Of a DNA stretch of 64,000 nucleotides, positions 9,006 through 17,309 are shown piece by piece. The position numbers and the translations under genes were made by a program. The stretch is from Microlunatus elymi. Lineage in GTDB: Bacteria; Actinomycetota; Actinomycetes; Propionibacteriales; Propionibacteriaceae. The stretch covers positions 4,836,001 to 4,900,000 of the forward strand of contig NZ_CP041692.1 of the NCBI RefSeq assembly GCF_007362775.1. The letters are read 5' to 3'. Under the pieces are notes generated by a model that saw nothing but the letters and a program-made list of their open reading frames with translations, was not told the origin of the DNA and searched no databases. Each line of letters opens with the position of its first letter. Position 1 is the first letter of the stretch.

Positions 9006-9027
9006 GTTAACCCGATGTTCATCTGTA
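9006..9027 (+). promoter_or_regulatory. PHO-box-like direct repeat upstream of pstS
   Basis: Two adjacent 11-base units, GTTAACCCGAT and GTTCATCTGTA, match the direct-repeat pattern of actinobacterial PhoP operators (GTTCAYC-type half sites spaced by 11 bases). A possible -10 element, TAGCTT, lies at 9055-9060, and pstS starts at 9151. PhoP binding would activate the operon under phosphate limitation; this is inferred from the pattern. Confidence 0.6.
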
Positions 9028-9150
9028 CTGAGCGATCCGGTCACGTCGACTGCCTAGCTTCGCTGGCGTCGGGGACATCTGTTCGGCTCGCTCGGACGGC
9101 TCCGGCGTTCCATGTCCCGGGGGCGACCCCAGTTCGAAGGGCTCACAACA

Positions 9151-10293
9151 GTGACGATTTCCGTTGCGCATCGGTCGGGCAAGCCGGCCAAGCGACTGGT
9201 GCAGGTGGCAGCCGTGGCGGCCGTCGGCGTACTCGGTCTGACGGCCTGCGGTTCCGATCCGAACCCGGCGGCGACCGGCGCCGCCAACGGCACGGCAGGC
9301 ACGTCGGGTGCCTCGCTGGCCTGCCCGTCCGGCAAGTTGAACGCGGAGGGCTCGACCGCCCAGGCCAACGCGATCAGCCAGGCGATCTCGGCCTACGGCT
9401 CACAGTGCAACAACAAGGCCACCATCGAGTACAACGCGACCGGATCCGGTGCCGGCATCGAGAACTTCACCGGCGGTCTGGTGGACTTCGCCGGCTCCGA
9501 TGCCGCTCTGGACGACGAGGAGGCGGCGGCCGCCGCAAAGCGCTGCAACGGCAACCCGGCTTGGAATCTGCCGATGGTGGCCGGGCCGGTGGCGCTGGTC
9601 TACAACCTGGATGGTGTGGACAAGCTCGTGCTCACGCCGAAGGTGACGTCGGAGATCTTCACCGGCAAGATCAAGAAGTGGACCGACCCGGCGATCGCCG
9701 CCCTCAACTCCGGGGTCAAGCTGCCGGACGAGAACATCACCGTCTTCTTCCGCTCCGATGAGTCCGGCACCACCCAGAATGTGGAGAACTTCCTCAAGCA
9801 GGCCGGCGAGGGTGCCTGGACCAAGGAGCCGTCGAAGAGCTGGGGCGGCGTCGGCGAGGGCAAGAACAAGTCCTCCGGCATCGCGCAGGCGATCGGCTCG
9901 ACCAAGAACAGCATCTCCTACGTCGAGTGGAGCTACGCCAAGAACAGCAAGCTGGCGATGGCCCAGCTGGACAACGGAAACGGGCCGGTCGAGCTGACCG
10001 CCGAAAACGTCGCCAAGGCGGTGGGCGACGCCGAGGTGATCGGCGACGGCAACGACCTGAAGCTGCAGCTGAAGTACGCTGACACCGAAGCCGGTGCCTA
10101 CCCGCTGCTGCTGGTGACGTACGAAATCGTGTGCAGCAAGGGCATGGACGCCGACAAGACTGCGTTGATCAAGGACTTCCTCGGCTACATGGCATCTGAG
10201 CAGACCCAGACCTCGTTCGAGCAGTTCGGCTACGCCCCGTTGCCGACCGAACTGCGGACCAAGGTCGCGACCGCGGTCAAGGCGATCAGTTGA
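9151..10293 (+). CDS. pstS: Phosphate ABC transporter substrate-binding lipoprotein
   Basis: The 380-residue protein has a basic N-terminus, a hydrophobic stretch and the lipobox LTAC with the lipidated Cys at residue 33, so it is a membrane-anchored binding protein. It then reads LNAEGSTAQANAISQAI, ATGSGAGIENFTGGLVDFAGSD and FFRSDESGTTQNVENFL, which are PstS phosphate-binding loops. The start is GTG 9151, preceded by GAAGG; the ATG at 9112 is less likely because it adds residues before the signal peptide. It is the first gene of pstSCAB and lies behind a PHO-box-like repeat. Its stop overlaps the start of pstC. Confidence 0.95.
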   Translation: MTISVAHRSGKPAKRLVQVAAVAAVGVLGLTACGSDPNPAATGAANGTAGTSGASLACPSGKLNAEGSTAQANAISQAISAYGSQCNNKATIEYNATGSGAGIENFTGGLVDFAGSDAALDDEEAAAAAKRCNGNPAWNLPMVAGPVALVYNLDGVDKLVLTPKVTSEIFTGKIKKWTDPAIAALNSGVKLPDENITVFFRSDESGTTQNVENFLKQAGEGAWTKEPSKSWGGVGEGKNKSSGIAQAIGSTKNSISYVEWSYAKNSKLAMAQLDNGNGPVELTAENVAKAVGDAEVIGDGNDLKLQLKYADTEAGAYPLLLVTYEIVCSKGMDADKTALIKDFLGYMASEQTQTSFEQFGYAPLPTELRTKVATAVKAIS

Positions 10294-11405
10294 CCGATCG
10301 GACGACCGAATCACCGGTTGACACGCTGGCCCCGGATCATCATCCGGGGCCCAGCGTCACGTTGCGACACCTGACGCCGCTGCGCGCCGAGCCGACCCAC
10401 GTCGATCGGACAGCCGGCGCGCACGGCGATCATCGGGGTGCTGACCACGCCGTACGTGATCACCCGGTCCGGTTCGCCAAGATCGGCCGCTTCGGCGATC
10501 GCCTCTTCCGCGGCGCCTCACTCGGCGCCAGCCTGGTGATCATCGCCATCGTCGTCTTCGTCGGCGTTTTCCTGCTCTGGATGGCGATTCCGAGCCTGGC
10601 CGCCGATCAGGTCAACTTCTTGACGTCACGGGAGTGGCAGGTCGGCGACAGCGGCAATCTGCGCTTCGGCATCGCCGGACTGCTGTGGACCACGGTGTTG
10701 TCCTCGGTGGTGGCGATGCTGATCGCGGTGCCGATCTCGGTCGGCGTCGCCCTGTTCATCACCCAGTACGCACCGCGCCGGCTGGCCGGCCCGCTGGCGT
10801 TCGTGGTCAACCTGCTGGCCGCCGTTCCGTCGATCGTGTTCGGCCTGTGGGGCATCATCGAGCTCGCACCCCGGATGCAGCCGATCAGCTCGTTCCTGGA
10901 GGACTCCCTGGGCTGGATTCCCTTGTTTCGTTCGGGAGTCTCGGCCGGCGGCACCGTGCTGGTCGCCTCGGTGGTGCTGGCGATCATGATCATCCCGATC
11001 GTCACCGCGATCTCCAAGGACGTGTTCGAGCAGACACCCGCCGATCAGCTGGAGGCGGCGTTGGCGCTGGGCGCCACCCGCTGGGAGAAGATCAGGATGA
11101 CCGTGCTCCCGTACGGCCGGTCGGGCGTGATCAGCGCGTCGATGCTGGGCCTGGGCCGGGCCCTCGGCGAGACCATCGCGGTGATGATCATCTTGTCGAT
11201 GCCGGCACCCGGCGACCCGTTCAACCCGTCGGTGCTGGCCGGCGGCGAGACGTTCGCCAGCAAGATCGCCAACAACGCCCAGGAGTTCGACACCCCGGAG
11301 AAGACCGGCGCCTACATCGCGGCCGGCCTGGTGCTGTTCGTGGTCACCTTCTGTGTGAACGCGGTCGCCCGGCTCATCGCCGACCGAGGACGGGCGAACC
11401 CATGA
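10290..11405 (+). CDS. pstC: Phosphate ABC transporter permease PstC
   Basis: This 371-residue permease starts at TTG 10290, overlapping the pstS stop codon (TTGA). It has a long hydrophilic N-terminal tail of about 70 residues, then six membrane segments. The ABC permease coupling loop is EAALALGATRWEKIRMTVLP, followed by GLGRALGETIAVMIILSM. The family is heterodimeric with PstA and moves phosphate across the membrane. The stop overlaps the pstA start by ATGA. The N-terminal tail is longer than usual, and an internal start near ATG 10581 would cut into the first membrane segment, so the full-length form is preferred. Confidence 0.93.
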   Translation: MTDRTTESPVDTLAPDHHPGPSVTLRHLTPLRAEPTHVDRTAGAHGDHRGADHAVRDHPVRFAKIGRFGDRLFRGASLGASLVIIAIVVFVGVFLLWMAIPSLAADQVNFLTSREWQVGDSGNLRFGIAGLLWTTVLSSVVAMLIAVPISVGVALFITQYAPRRLAGPLAFVVNLLAAVPSIVFGLWGIIELAPRMQPISSFLEDSLGWIPLFRSGVSAGGTVLVASVVLAIMIIPIVTAISKDVFEQTPADQLEAALALGATRWEKIRMTVLPYGRSGVISASMLGLGRALGETIAVMIILSMPAPGDPFNPSVLAGGETFASKIANNAQEFDTPEKTGAYIAAGLVLFVVTFCVNAVARLIADRGRANP

Positions 11406-12325
11406 CCGCCGAACTCGTCGACACTCGTCCCCAAGCCCAGCCGGAGCCGCTGGACCTGACTCGCCCCCGGGGTGCTCGGACGGCGAAGAATCTGCTGGCC
11501 ACGGTGCTGGTCTCGGCGGCCACGCTGCTGGCCCTGGCACCGCTGGTGTGGATCCTCTACTCGGTGATCACCCGCGGCATCCGGGTCGTGCTCAACTCGA
11601 ACTGGTGGTTGCAGAGTCAGCGCGGCATCACCCCGCTGATGGAGGGCGGCGGCGCCTACGCCGCGATCGTCGGCACGGTCGAGATCGCGTTGATCTGTAC
11701 CGCAATCGCCGTCCCGCTCGGGGTGCTCGGCGCCATCTATCTGGTCGAGTACGCCCGCGGCACCAAGATCGCCCGGGTGATCAGCTTTGCGGTCGACATC
11801 CTGACCGGCATCCCGTCGATCGTGGCGGCGCTGTTCATCTTCGCCTTCCTGATCACCCTGCTGGGTCTGGGCCGGTCGGCGGTGGCGGCCTCGTTCGCCC
11901 TGGTGCTGTTGATGTTGCCGACGGTGCTGCGGTCCACCGAGGAGATGCTCAAGCTGGTCCCGGACAGTCTGCGGGAGGCCTCGTACGCGCTGGGGGTGCC
12001 GAAGTGGAAGACGATCGTGAAGGTCGTCATCCCGACCGCGCTCAGCGGCATCGTCACCGGCGTTCTGCTCGGCATCGCCCGGGTGATGGGCGAGACCGCG
12101 CCGTTGTTGATCTTGGTTTCCTATGCGATGGGGATCAACTTCAATCCCGGCTCCGGGGTGATGGCGTCACTGCCCACCATGATCAACTCGCTCCGTGATC
12201 AGCCGCCCGGACTGCCGGGATTCGACCGGGCCTGGGGTGCGGCGCTGACGTTGATCCTGATCGTGATCGCGCTCAATCTGATCGGCCGCGGGATCAGCCG
12301 ATTCAGCAAGTTGAAGGAGAAGTAA
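11402..12325 (+). CDS. pstA: Phosphate ABC transporter permease PstA
   Basis: The 307-residue protein starts at ATG 11402, overlapping the pstC stop. It has about six membrane segments and the coupling loop REASYALGVPKWKTIVKVVI followed by GIARVMGETAPLLILVSYAM. It is the second half of the PstCA channel. The usual conserved stretch DILTGIPSIVAALFIFAF is present. A very short gap (6 bases) separates it from pstB, so the four genes form one operon. Confidence 0.94.
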   Translation: MTAELVDTRPQAQPEPLDLTRPRGARTAKNLLATVLVSAATLLALAPLVWILYSVITRGIRVVLNSNWWLQSQRGITPLMEGGGAYAAIVGTVEIALICTAIAVPLGVLGAIYLVEYARGTKIARVISFAVDILTGIPSIVAALFIFAFLITLLGLGRSAVAASFALVLLMLPTVLRSTEEMLKLVPDSLREASYALGVPKWKTIVKVVIPTALSGIVTGVLLGIARVMGETAPLLILVSYAMGINFNPGSGVMASLPTMINSLRDQPPGLPGFDRAWGAALTLILIVIALNLIGRGISRFSKLKEK

Positions 12326-12331
12326 GCCCAG

Positions 12332-13108
12332 ATGGCCAAGCGCATCGACGTTAGCGACGTCGACATCTACTACGGCGATTTCCATGCCGTACAAGAGGTT
12401 TCGATGACCGTGCAGCCGCGCACCGTGACCGCCTTCATCGGACCGTCCGGCTGCGGCAAGTCCACCTTCCTGCGGACGCTGAACCGGATGCACGAGGTGA
12501 TCCCCGGCGCGTACGTGAAGGGAAAGGTCGAGCTGGACGGCACCGATCTCTACGGCAGCGGCGTGGATCCGGTCGCCGTCCGCCGGATCGTCGGGATGGT
12601 CTTCCAGCGGCCGAACCCGTTCCCGTCGATGTCGATCTTCGACAACGTCGCGGCGGGGCTGCGGCTGAACGGGGTGAAGAACAAGAAGGTCCTCGGCGAG
12701 GCCGTGGAGAAGTCGCTGCGGGCGGCGAACCTGTGGAACGAGGTCAAGGATCGGCTCGGCAAGGCCGGCATCGGCCTGTCCGGCGGTCAACAGCAGCGGC
12801 TGTGCATCGCCCGGGCGATCGCGGTCGAGCCGCAGGTGCTGTTGATGGACGAGCCGTGCTCGGCGCTGGACCCGATCTCGACGCTGGCGATCGAGGACCT
12901 GATCGGCCAACTGAAGGAGGAGTACACGGTGGTGATCGTCACGCACAACATGCAGCAGGCCGCCCGAGTCAGTGATCAGACCGCCTTCTTCAACCTTGCT
13001 GCGCAGGGAAAACCGGGCCGGCTGATCGAGATCGGATCGACCGAGAAGATCTTCGCCAACCCCGATCAGAAGGCCACCGAGGACTACATCACCGGCCGCT
13101 TCGGCTGA
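12332..13108 (+). CDS. pstB: Phosphate ABC transporter ATP-binding protein PstB
   Basis: This 258-residue ATPase powers the PstSCAB importer. The Walker A motif GPSGCGKST covers residues 37-45, the signature is [14 protein letters not shown], and the Walker B region is [14 protein letters not shown] followed by the switch histidine in [10 protein letters not shown]. The length is standard for PstB. No phoU follows; a GC-rich stem-loop lies 15 bases after the stop. Confidence 0.96.
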   Translation: MAKRIDVSDVDIYYGDFHAVQEVSMTVQPRTVTAFIGPSGCGKSTFLRTLNRMHEVIPGAYVKGKVELDGTDLYGSGVDPVAVRRIVGMVFQRPNPFPSMSIFDNVAAGLRLNGVKNKKVLGEAVEKSLRAANLWNEVKDRLGKAGIGLSGGQQQRLCIARAIAVEPQVLLMDEPCSALDPISTLAIEDLIGQLKEEYTVVIVTHNMQQAARVSDQTAFFNLAAQGKPGRLIEIGSTEKIFANPDQKATEDYITGRFG

Positions 13109-13122
13109 CCCTCGTCAACCGT

Positions 13123-13147
13123 CGGCCGCGAGGTCGCATCGCGGCCG
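13123..13147 (+). terminator. Stem-loop after pstB
   Basis: A perfect 9-bp inverted repeat, CGGCCGCGA and TCGCGGCCG, is separated by a 7-base loop, 15 bases after the pstB stop. There is no T-run, as is common for actinobacterial terminators. The right arm abuts the -10 element of the next gene. Confidence 0.5.
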
Positions 13148-13148
13148 A

Positions 13149-13154
13149 TAACGT
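13149..13154 (+). promoter_or_regulatory. -10 element for leaderless start of GrpB-family gene
   Basis: TAACGT lies exactly 6 bases before the ATG at 13161 and there is no Shine-Dalgarno sequence, so transcription probably starts at the start codon. Confidence 0.5.
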
Positions 13155-13160
13155 TGCCGG

Positions 13161-13724
13161 ATGCCCTTCGCTGACGAATTCAATCCCGACGGTGTCGTCG
13201 TCGTTTCCTATCAAGAGTCCTGGGCCCGTCAGGGGGCCGACCTGATCAGCGAACTCCGAGCGTTGGTGCCGGACGCGATTGCGTTCGAGCACATCGGCTC
13301 GACCTCCATCCCCGGTATGGCGGCGAAGCCGTGCCTGGATCTGATGATCATCGTCGACGATCTGGATGCCTCGTCGGCCGAGCAGAATCTGTCCAGGGCC
13401 GGCTATCGCCGCCGGCCGGAGCCGTGGAACAACAGCGAGTCGGCCGACGGACGCGAGTGGCCGAAGATGGTGTTCGCGCCGCCGATCGACGGGCGCAACT
13501 GCAACATTCACGTACGACCTGCCGATGCGGGGACGACCCGCCGGGCGCTCCTGTTCCGGGACTACCTGATCGCCAACCCTGACAAGGTGGCGCTCTGGTC
13601 GGACTTCAAGCGGGCGGTCGCAGCCGCGCAGCCCGACCTCGCCGGCTACGGGCAGATCAAGTCGCCTGCCTGGACGCTTCTGATGGAGTGCGCCGAGCGT
13701 TGGGCCGCCGAATCGCACTCCTGA
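13161..13724 (+). CDS. GrpB/UPF0157 family protein
   Basis: This 187-residue protein has the GrpB/UPF0157 signature: YQESWARQGADLI, then IAFEHIGSTSIPGMAAKPCLDLMI, and later CNIHVRPADAG. The GSTSIPG...K...D arrangement resembles a nucleotidyltransferase fold, and some family members are predicted to transfer nucleotides. The biological role is not established. It is monocistronic and starts at an ATG right after a -10 box. A second, diverged family member lies at 21093-21647. Confidence 0.85.
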   Translation: MPFADEFNPDGVVVVSYQESWARQGADLISELRALVPDAIAFEHIGSTSIPGMAAKPCLDLMIIVDDLDASSAEQNLSRAGYRRRPEPWNNSESADGREWPKMVFAPPIDGRNCNIHVRPADAGTTRRALLFRDYLIANPDKVALWSDFKRAVAAAQPDLAGYGQIKSPAWTLLMECAERWAAESHS

Positions 13725-13740
13725 CTTCGCGCGGCGTCTC

Positions 13741-13863
13741 TGTCGAAGGGTCGGATGCCCGCACCGATCCAGAGCCTCACCCGAAGGGCCCTGAGCTTGT
13801 CGAAGGGCCAGCAACCGCACCAATCCAGAGACTCACCCAAAGGACCTGAGCCTGTCGAAGGGC
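13741..13863. repeat. Imperfect tandem copies of the CTGAGC-TTGTCGAAGG repeat
   Basis: The string TGTCGAAGGG occurs at 13741, 13799 and (as TGTCGAAG/GG) 13853, giving units of about 54-58 bases. Each unit contains the palindromic core CCTGAGCTTGTCGAAGG or a variant, joined by related spacers with CCAATCCAGAG or CGATCCAGAG. The same core occurs inside ccsB, hemC and the HNH gene. Confidence 0.8.
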
Positions 13864-13883
13864 CAGCAACTGCGGGCGGGCTG

Positions 13884-14040
13884 CCAAGATCATCTTGCGA
13901 TACCGGTCCCTCGACAGGCTCAGGACCCTTGGGTCCGCGCGCCTTGCCTAGGGTCCTTCAGTGCGCTCAGGTACCAAGATCATCTTGCGACACCGGTCCA
14001 CGCGCCTTGCTCGGGACCCTTGGGTTGCGACTTCGTCCGT
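13884..14040. repeat. Repeat array left of the HNH gene
   Basis: Two units, starting at 13884 and 13974, share the palindrome CCAAGATCATCTTGCGA followed by ACCGGTCC, CGCGCGCCTTGC or similar, and a GGACCCTTGGG motif. One unit also contains a CTCGACAGGCTCAGGACC core. The same family forms the array at 15731-15976 on the other side of the HNH pseudogene. The array fills the 325-base gap after the GrpB-family gene, and no gene was found here. Confidence 0.75.
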
Positions 14041-14049
14041 GGGGTGTGG

Positions 14050-15599
14050 TCAGGACTGTTGGGGCGCGGCGCAGTGCCAGATCTGGTCGGCGAAACGACT
14101 GTCGCCGAGATCGTGGGTTCCGGTCTGGTTGACCAGAAGAACTCTGCCGTGCGGCGCCCGGAACAGGAAGGTTCCGGGCTCGGGTTGTCGGCGATTCCAC
14201 AAGCCACGGGTGATCAGGTTGTGTTCGCTCCGGCTCAATGGGGCGAGATTGTCCTCACGAGTCTGCCCGGGAACACCGTCTCGATACGGGTCGCTATGGT
14301 CAAGATCAAGACCTTGACCGCGTGATGATGAGAACGGGAAGACGCTGGTCGGCCGCTTCAGGAACATCCGCTCCCGCATCGCCCGCGGCCCCTCATACGC
14401 ATCCACCGGAGTCAATTCGGCGTTCAGGTCGATCACCGGCTTGACGGTGACGTCGCAGCGCCCCAGCCAGTCGGCGACCAGGCTCGACACCACGGGCCCG
14501 ATGTCCTCCACCCGGGCGACGCCGAGCCCGGACTCCAGGGTCTCCTTGGCGATGTGCACGTACAGCGTGGCGTCGGGACGCATCCGGGCCGGATCCAGCC
14601 GACCGATCGCCGCGACCATCGCCCGAGCCAACACCCGATCCTGATCGATCCGCGGGAACCGGACCGGATGATCATCCTCGGCTTGCCTTCCCGGTCCTTC
14701 GACAAGCTCAGGACCCTCCGGCTGCATTCCTGGCCCTTCAGTCTCACCCGCAGGACCAAGATCAACACCGGACAGATCCTCGACACCCTCAAGATCGGGA
14801 TCGAACAGCGACGGCGCGTCATCCTCGGCCAGCAGCCGCAACGCGTGCAACGGATTGGCCAAGATCCCGACCGCCGCAGCCCGCCGCAGACCCTTCGACC
14901 GAGTGTCCCCACGGGTGCCCAGGATGTCGGCGATCCGGTCAACCATCGCGTCGAACCAGATCAGATCGGGTGCCTCGCCCCGCACGAACAGGGTCTTGGC
15001 GCCGTGCTCGGTGGCCTGACCGAGCCAGACGCCGAACTCGTTGCGATACTCCTCGGCCAGCTTGGCGATCCGCTCGGCGTCGATCTCGATGATCTTGGCG
15101 TCGAGCAGCCGCAACACCTGCCCCCACGCCGACCGGCCGACGTAGTCGGCCACAGCCGCATCCACCCGCAACGCCTGATCCAGGCTCAGCTGCCGGGTCT
15201 GCTGGGCGATGATCTGCGCCCGCCACCCGTCGATCTCGTTGCCACACACCCGGCCCACAGCCGCGGCAATCGATGCCGCAAATCCAGCCCGTCGGCGATC
15301 AACCGCGTTGCGCCCCCACACGACATGCCCAGGGTGCTGGCGAGCTCGGCCACCGCGAACCCGGCCATCCCCGGCGCACCCTCACCGGCTGGATGGATCG
15401 GCCGTTCCCCACCGCGAACGTCGAGCTGGTGCGGATCGATCGACTCCGGGGGATTACAGTGGGCCCAATCGACCGCGGTGATCAACTTCTTGTTTCTGGC
15501 GGCACGCTCCTGCCGGCACGCGATGCCCGCATTACGCAGCACCCGCACCGGATCAAGCTCGCCACCCTCAACCATGGAACCCATCCTAAAGACGACCAC
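14050..15599 (-). pseudogene. DUF222/13E12-type HNH endonuclease, frameshifted
   Basis: Two frames together give one DUF222-HNH protein. The N-terminal part (start between 15599 and 15575) reads AVAELASTLGMSCGGATRLI then LDLRHRLPRLWA. The rest, in another frame, reads VCGNEIDGWRAQIIAQQTRQ and continues to the end. Joining them needs one extra base near 15250, in the GC-rich run CCCGGCCC. The C-terminal HNH domain is intact (LDLDHSDPYRDG, then NLAPLSRSEHN). A copy of the dispersed palindromic repeat is inserted in frame in the variable linker (14693-14715), read as GPELVEGP. These proteins are numerous in actinobacteria and are thought to belong to mobile elements. The frameshift could be real or a sequencing error. 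Confidence 0.75.
14693..14715. repeat. Dispersed palindromic repeat inside the HNH gene
   Basis: The core CCTTCGACAAGCTCAGGACC is present, flanked by GG. It is read in frame on the minus strand and lies in the linker between the DUF222 and HNH domains. Confidence 0.85.
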
Positions 15600-15730
15600 T
15601 GACGTCCTTGCCCGCCGAGAAGGTCAATCCAGCAAGAAACTTCTGCGGAAGCTCGGACATCGTCGTGCCACGGGCCGACCCCACCAACAGATACCGGTTG
15701 TGTGCCCAGGTCAGCGCCTTACTCAGGTCC

Positions 15731-15976
15731 CTTGGGGTTGCGTCACGGTTCGCACGCCTTGCCGGAGGCGTTGGTGCGGCCGGGGACTACGATCACCTTG
15801 CAGTTCCGTTCCGCGCGCCGTGCTCAGGACCTTCGGCGGGGTCGGATATCAAGATCACCTTGGGTTGACGGTCCGCGCGCCTTGCTCAGGACCCTTGTCG
15901 GGCTCAAGTGCCAAGATCATCTTGCGTTGACGGTCCGCGCGCGTTGCTCAGGAACCTTCGGTGGTGCTGTCAGATC
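15731..15976. repeat. 62-bp tandem repeat array right of the HNH gene
   Basis: The units have anchor points GATCACCTTG at 15791, GATCACCTTG at 15853 and GATCATCTTG at 15915, a spacing of exactly 62 bases, and a weaker fourth copy starts near 15731. Each unit carries TCCGCGCGCCTTGCTCAGGA or a close variant. The array fills most of the 370-base stretch between the HNH gene and the phosphatase remnant; bases 15600-15730 hold nothing recognisable beyond the probable promoter region of the HNH gene. Confidence 0.85.
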
Positions 15977-16290
15977 CGAAGCGTTAGCAGGTGGGGGAAT
16001 TGCAGGCTGGTCCAGAGTTCGCCGGCTGCGGCGCCCGAGTCGACGTATCCGATCTTGCTCAGCCAGGCGACCATGAACAGACCGTGGGCGGCGATGATCA
16101 TGGTCTCGCCGGCGAGGTCGTCGACTCCGGACTGGAAGCGATCGGCGGCATCGTCGGGACTTTCCCAAATTGCGTGGCGGTGATCGAGCCGACCGGCCGG
16201 ACTCGACGGCCACAACAACGGCGGCTGATCGGCGTGAGCGTCCGGTGGCGCATGCCGGGCGTAACGACCGTACGGCGCACCCCGGGAAGG
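15970..16290 (-). pseudogene. Remnant of a histidine phosphatase gene
   Basis: An open frame without a convincing start encodes YARHAPPDAHADQPPL, then VDDLAGETMIIAAHGLFMVA, then LWTSLQFPHLLTLRI. The first piece resembles the RH(G/A) active-site arginine-histidine of the histidine phosphatase superfamily, and the AAHG piece resembles the second catalytic histidine. Only about 80 residues separate or follow these parts, so most of a normal 190-220 residue enzyme is missing. The end of the frame touches the repeat array at 15976. It could still be a short functional protein starting at TTG 16218. Confidence 0.4.
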
Positions 16291-16330
16291 GCCATCGGAA
16301 CAGCCGGAACGCTATCGGCTCACCGATCCG

Positions 16331-16336
16331 TATGCT
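16331..16336 (+). promoter_or_regulatory. -10 element for leaderless start of DUF2510 protein 1
   Basis: TATGCT lies 6 bases before the GTG at 16343 with no Shine-Dalgarno sequence, so the mRNA probably begins at the start codon. Confidence 0.55.
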
Positions 16337-16342
16337 TTCGCC

Positions 16343-17242
16343 GTGGCGAGTGCAGGGTGGTATCCGGATCCGGGCGGACAACCCGGCATGTATCGCTACT
16401 GGGACGGGCAGTCGTGGTCCGCCGCGTTGTCGGCCAGTCCGACCGCCGCACCGCCTCATCCGGAACTGGGGCAACCGACCGAGCGGCCTGCCGATTCGGC
16501 GGCGGACGAGACCCGACCGACCGCGTACCAGAGCTACCGGCAACAGGCGGAGAAGAAGCGTCCGATCGGCTGGTGGATCGGCGGCGGGCTCGGCGTGATC
16601 GCCATCATCGTGGTGGTCGTTCTGCTGATCCGCACTCTGGGTGGCGGCACGTTCGGCGGCGGCAACGACCCGGGCGGGCCGGGATCGGCCAACCCCTGCC
16701 CTACCACGACCTTCTCGGCGAGCGCTGGCGCCGACCATCCGAACGATGGCCGGGTGCACGGCGGACCGCTCTCCTATCCGCGGCTCGGCGCCCCGTGGAG
16801 CGCGCCGCACGGCGACGATCGAGTGCCGTTCGGCAGTGACATCCAGTCCCAGACCGTGGTGACCGAGACGTACGGCTACAAGCAGCAGTGGCTGGCCGGC
16901 GTACTGATCGCCCAGCTGATCGCCGGCGACGGCTTCTTCACCCCGCAGCAGGGCTCGCAGATCGTCGCCAAGTGCGTTGTCGGCACCTTCTACGGCGACA
17001 ATCCGGTGCAGCGGCACGATCTGGTCAGTAAGGCAACGAAGGTCGACGGACGCGACGCCTGGTATCTGAAATCCCACCTGCAGTTCGACATCAAGGGCCT
17101 GCAGGCCAAGGGCGAGACCATGATCATCGTGATCATCAACGTCGGCGCCATCTCGGGCCTCTACTACGCGTCGATTCCGGACAACGCCAAGCAGTACCAG
17201 GCCGACGCGGACAAGGTGCTGGACCAGCTCACCGTCGACTGA
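16343..17242 (+). CDS. DUF2510 membrane-anchored protein 1
   Basis: The 299-residue protein starts with a DUF2510 domain (ASAGWYPDPGGQPGMYRYWD, residues 2-21), followed by a Pro/Gln linker, a basic stretch EKKRPIGWW, one membrane helix (GLGVIAIIVVVVLLIRTL, about 78-98), a Gly-rich spacer and an extracytoplasmic domain of about 180 residues with two cysteines (NPCPTTT and AKCVVGTF). The outer domain matches no family I know. It is a tandem paralogue of the next gene, sharing long stretches such as GDGFFTPQQGS and FYGDNPVQRHD. The start is GTG 16343, set by the DUF2510 motif and the -10 box. Confidence 0.8.
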   Translation: MASAGWYPDPGGQPGMYRYWDGQSWSAALSASPTAAPPHPELGQPTERPADSAADETRPTAYQSYRQQAEKKRPIGWWIGGGLGVIAIIVVVVLLIRTLGGGTFGGGNDPGGPGSANPCPTTTFSASAGADHPNDGRVHGGPLSYPRLGAPWSAPHGDDRVPFGSDIQSQTVVTETYGYKQQWLAGVLIAQLIAGDGFFTPQQGSQIVAKCVVGTFYGDNPVQRHDLVSKATKVDGRDAWYLKSHLQFDIKGLQAKGETMIIVIINVGAISGLYYASIPDNAKQYQADADKVLDQLTVD

Positions 17243-17296
17243 TCCGCCCGCGTCCGGACCCTGAGCGTCTTTTGTGAGATGGCCCCGGATGCCGCA

Positions 17297-17302
17297 TACA
17301 CT
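17297..17302 (+). promoter_or_regulatory. -10 element for leaderless start of DUF2510 protein 2
   Basis: TACACT lies 7 bases before the GTG at 17310 and no Shine-Dalgarno sequence is present. Confidence 0.5.
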
Positions 17303-17309
17303 CCCCCAC

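Noticed and set aside
10634-11401. N-terminal extension of pstA back to 10634
   Set aside because: That part is a shadow of pstC; the ATG at 11402 overlaps the pstC stop and begins a normal PstA.
13755-14132. Short open frames in the repeat arrays, for example 125 codons on the plus strand
   Set aside because: They are translations of tandem palindromic repeats (SLSKG-like peptides) and have no conserved protein sequence.
13741-15976. CRISPR array at the repeats around the HNH gene
   Set aside because: The repeats are imperfect, contain palindromes, have no unique spacers of constant length, and no cas genes are nearby.
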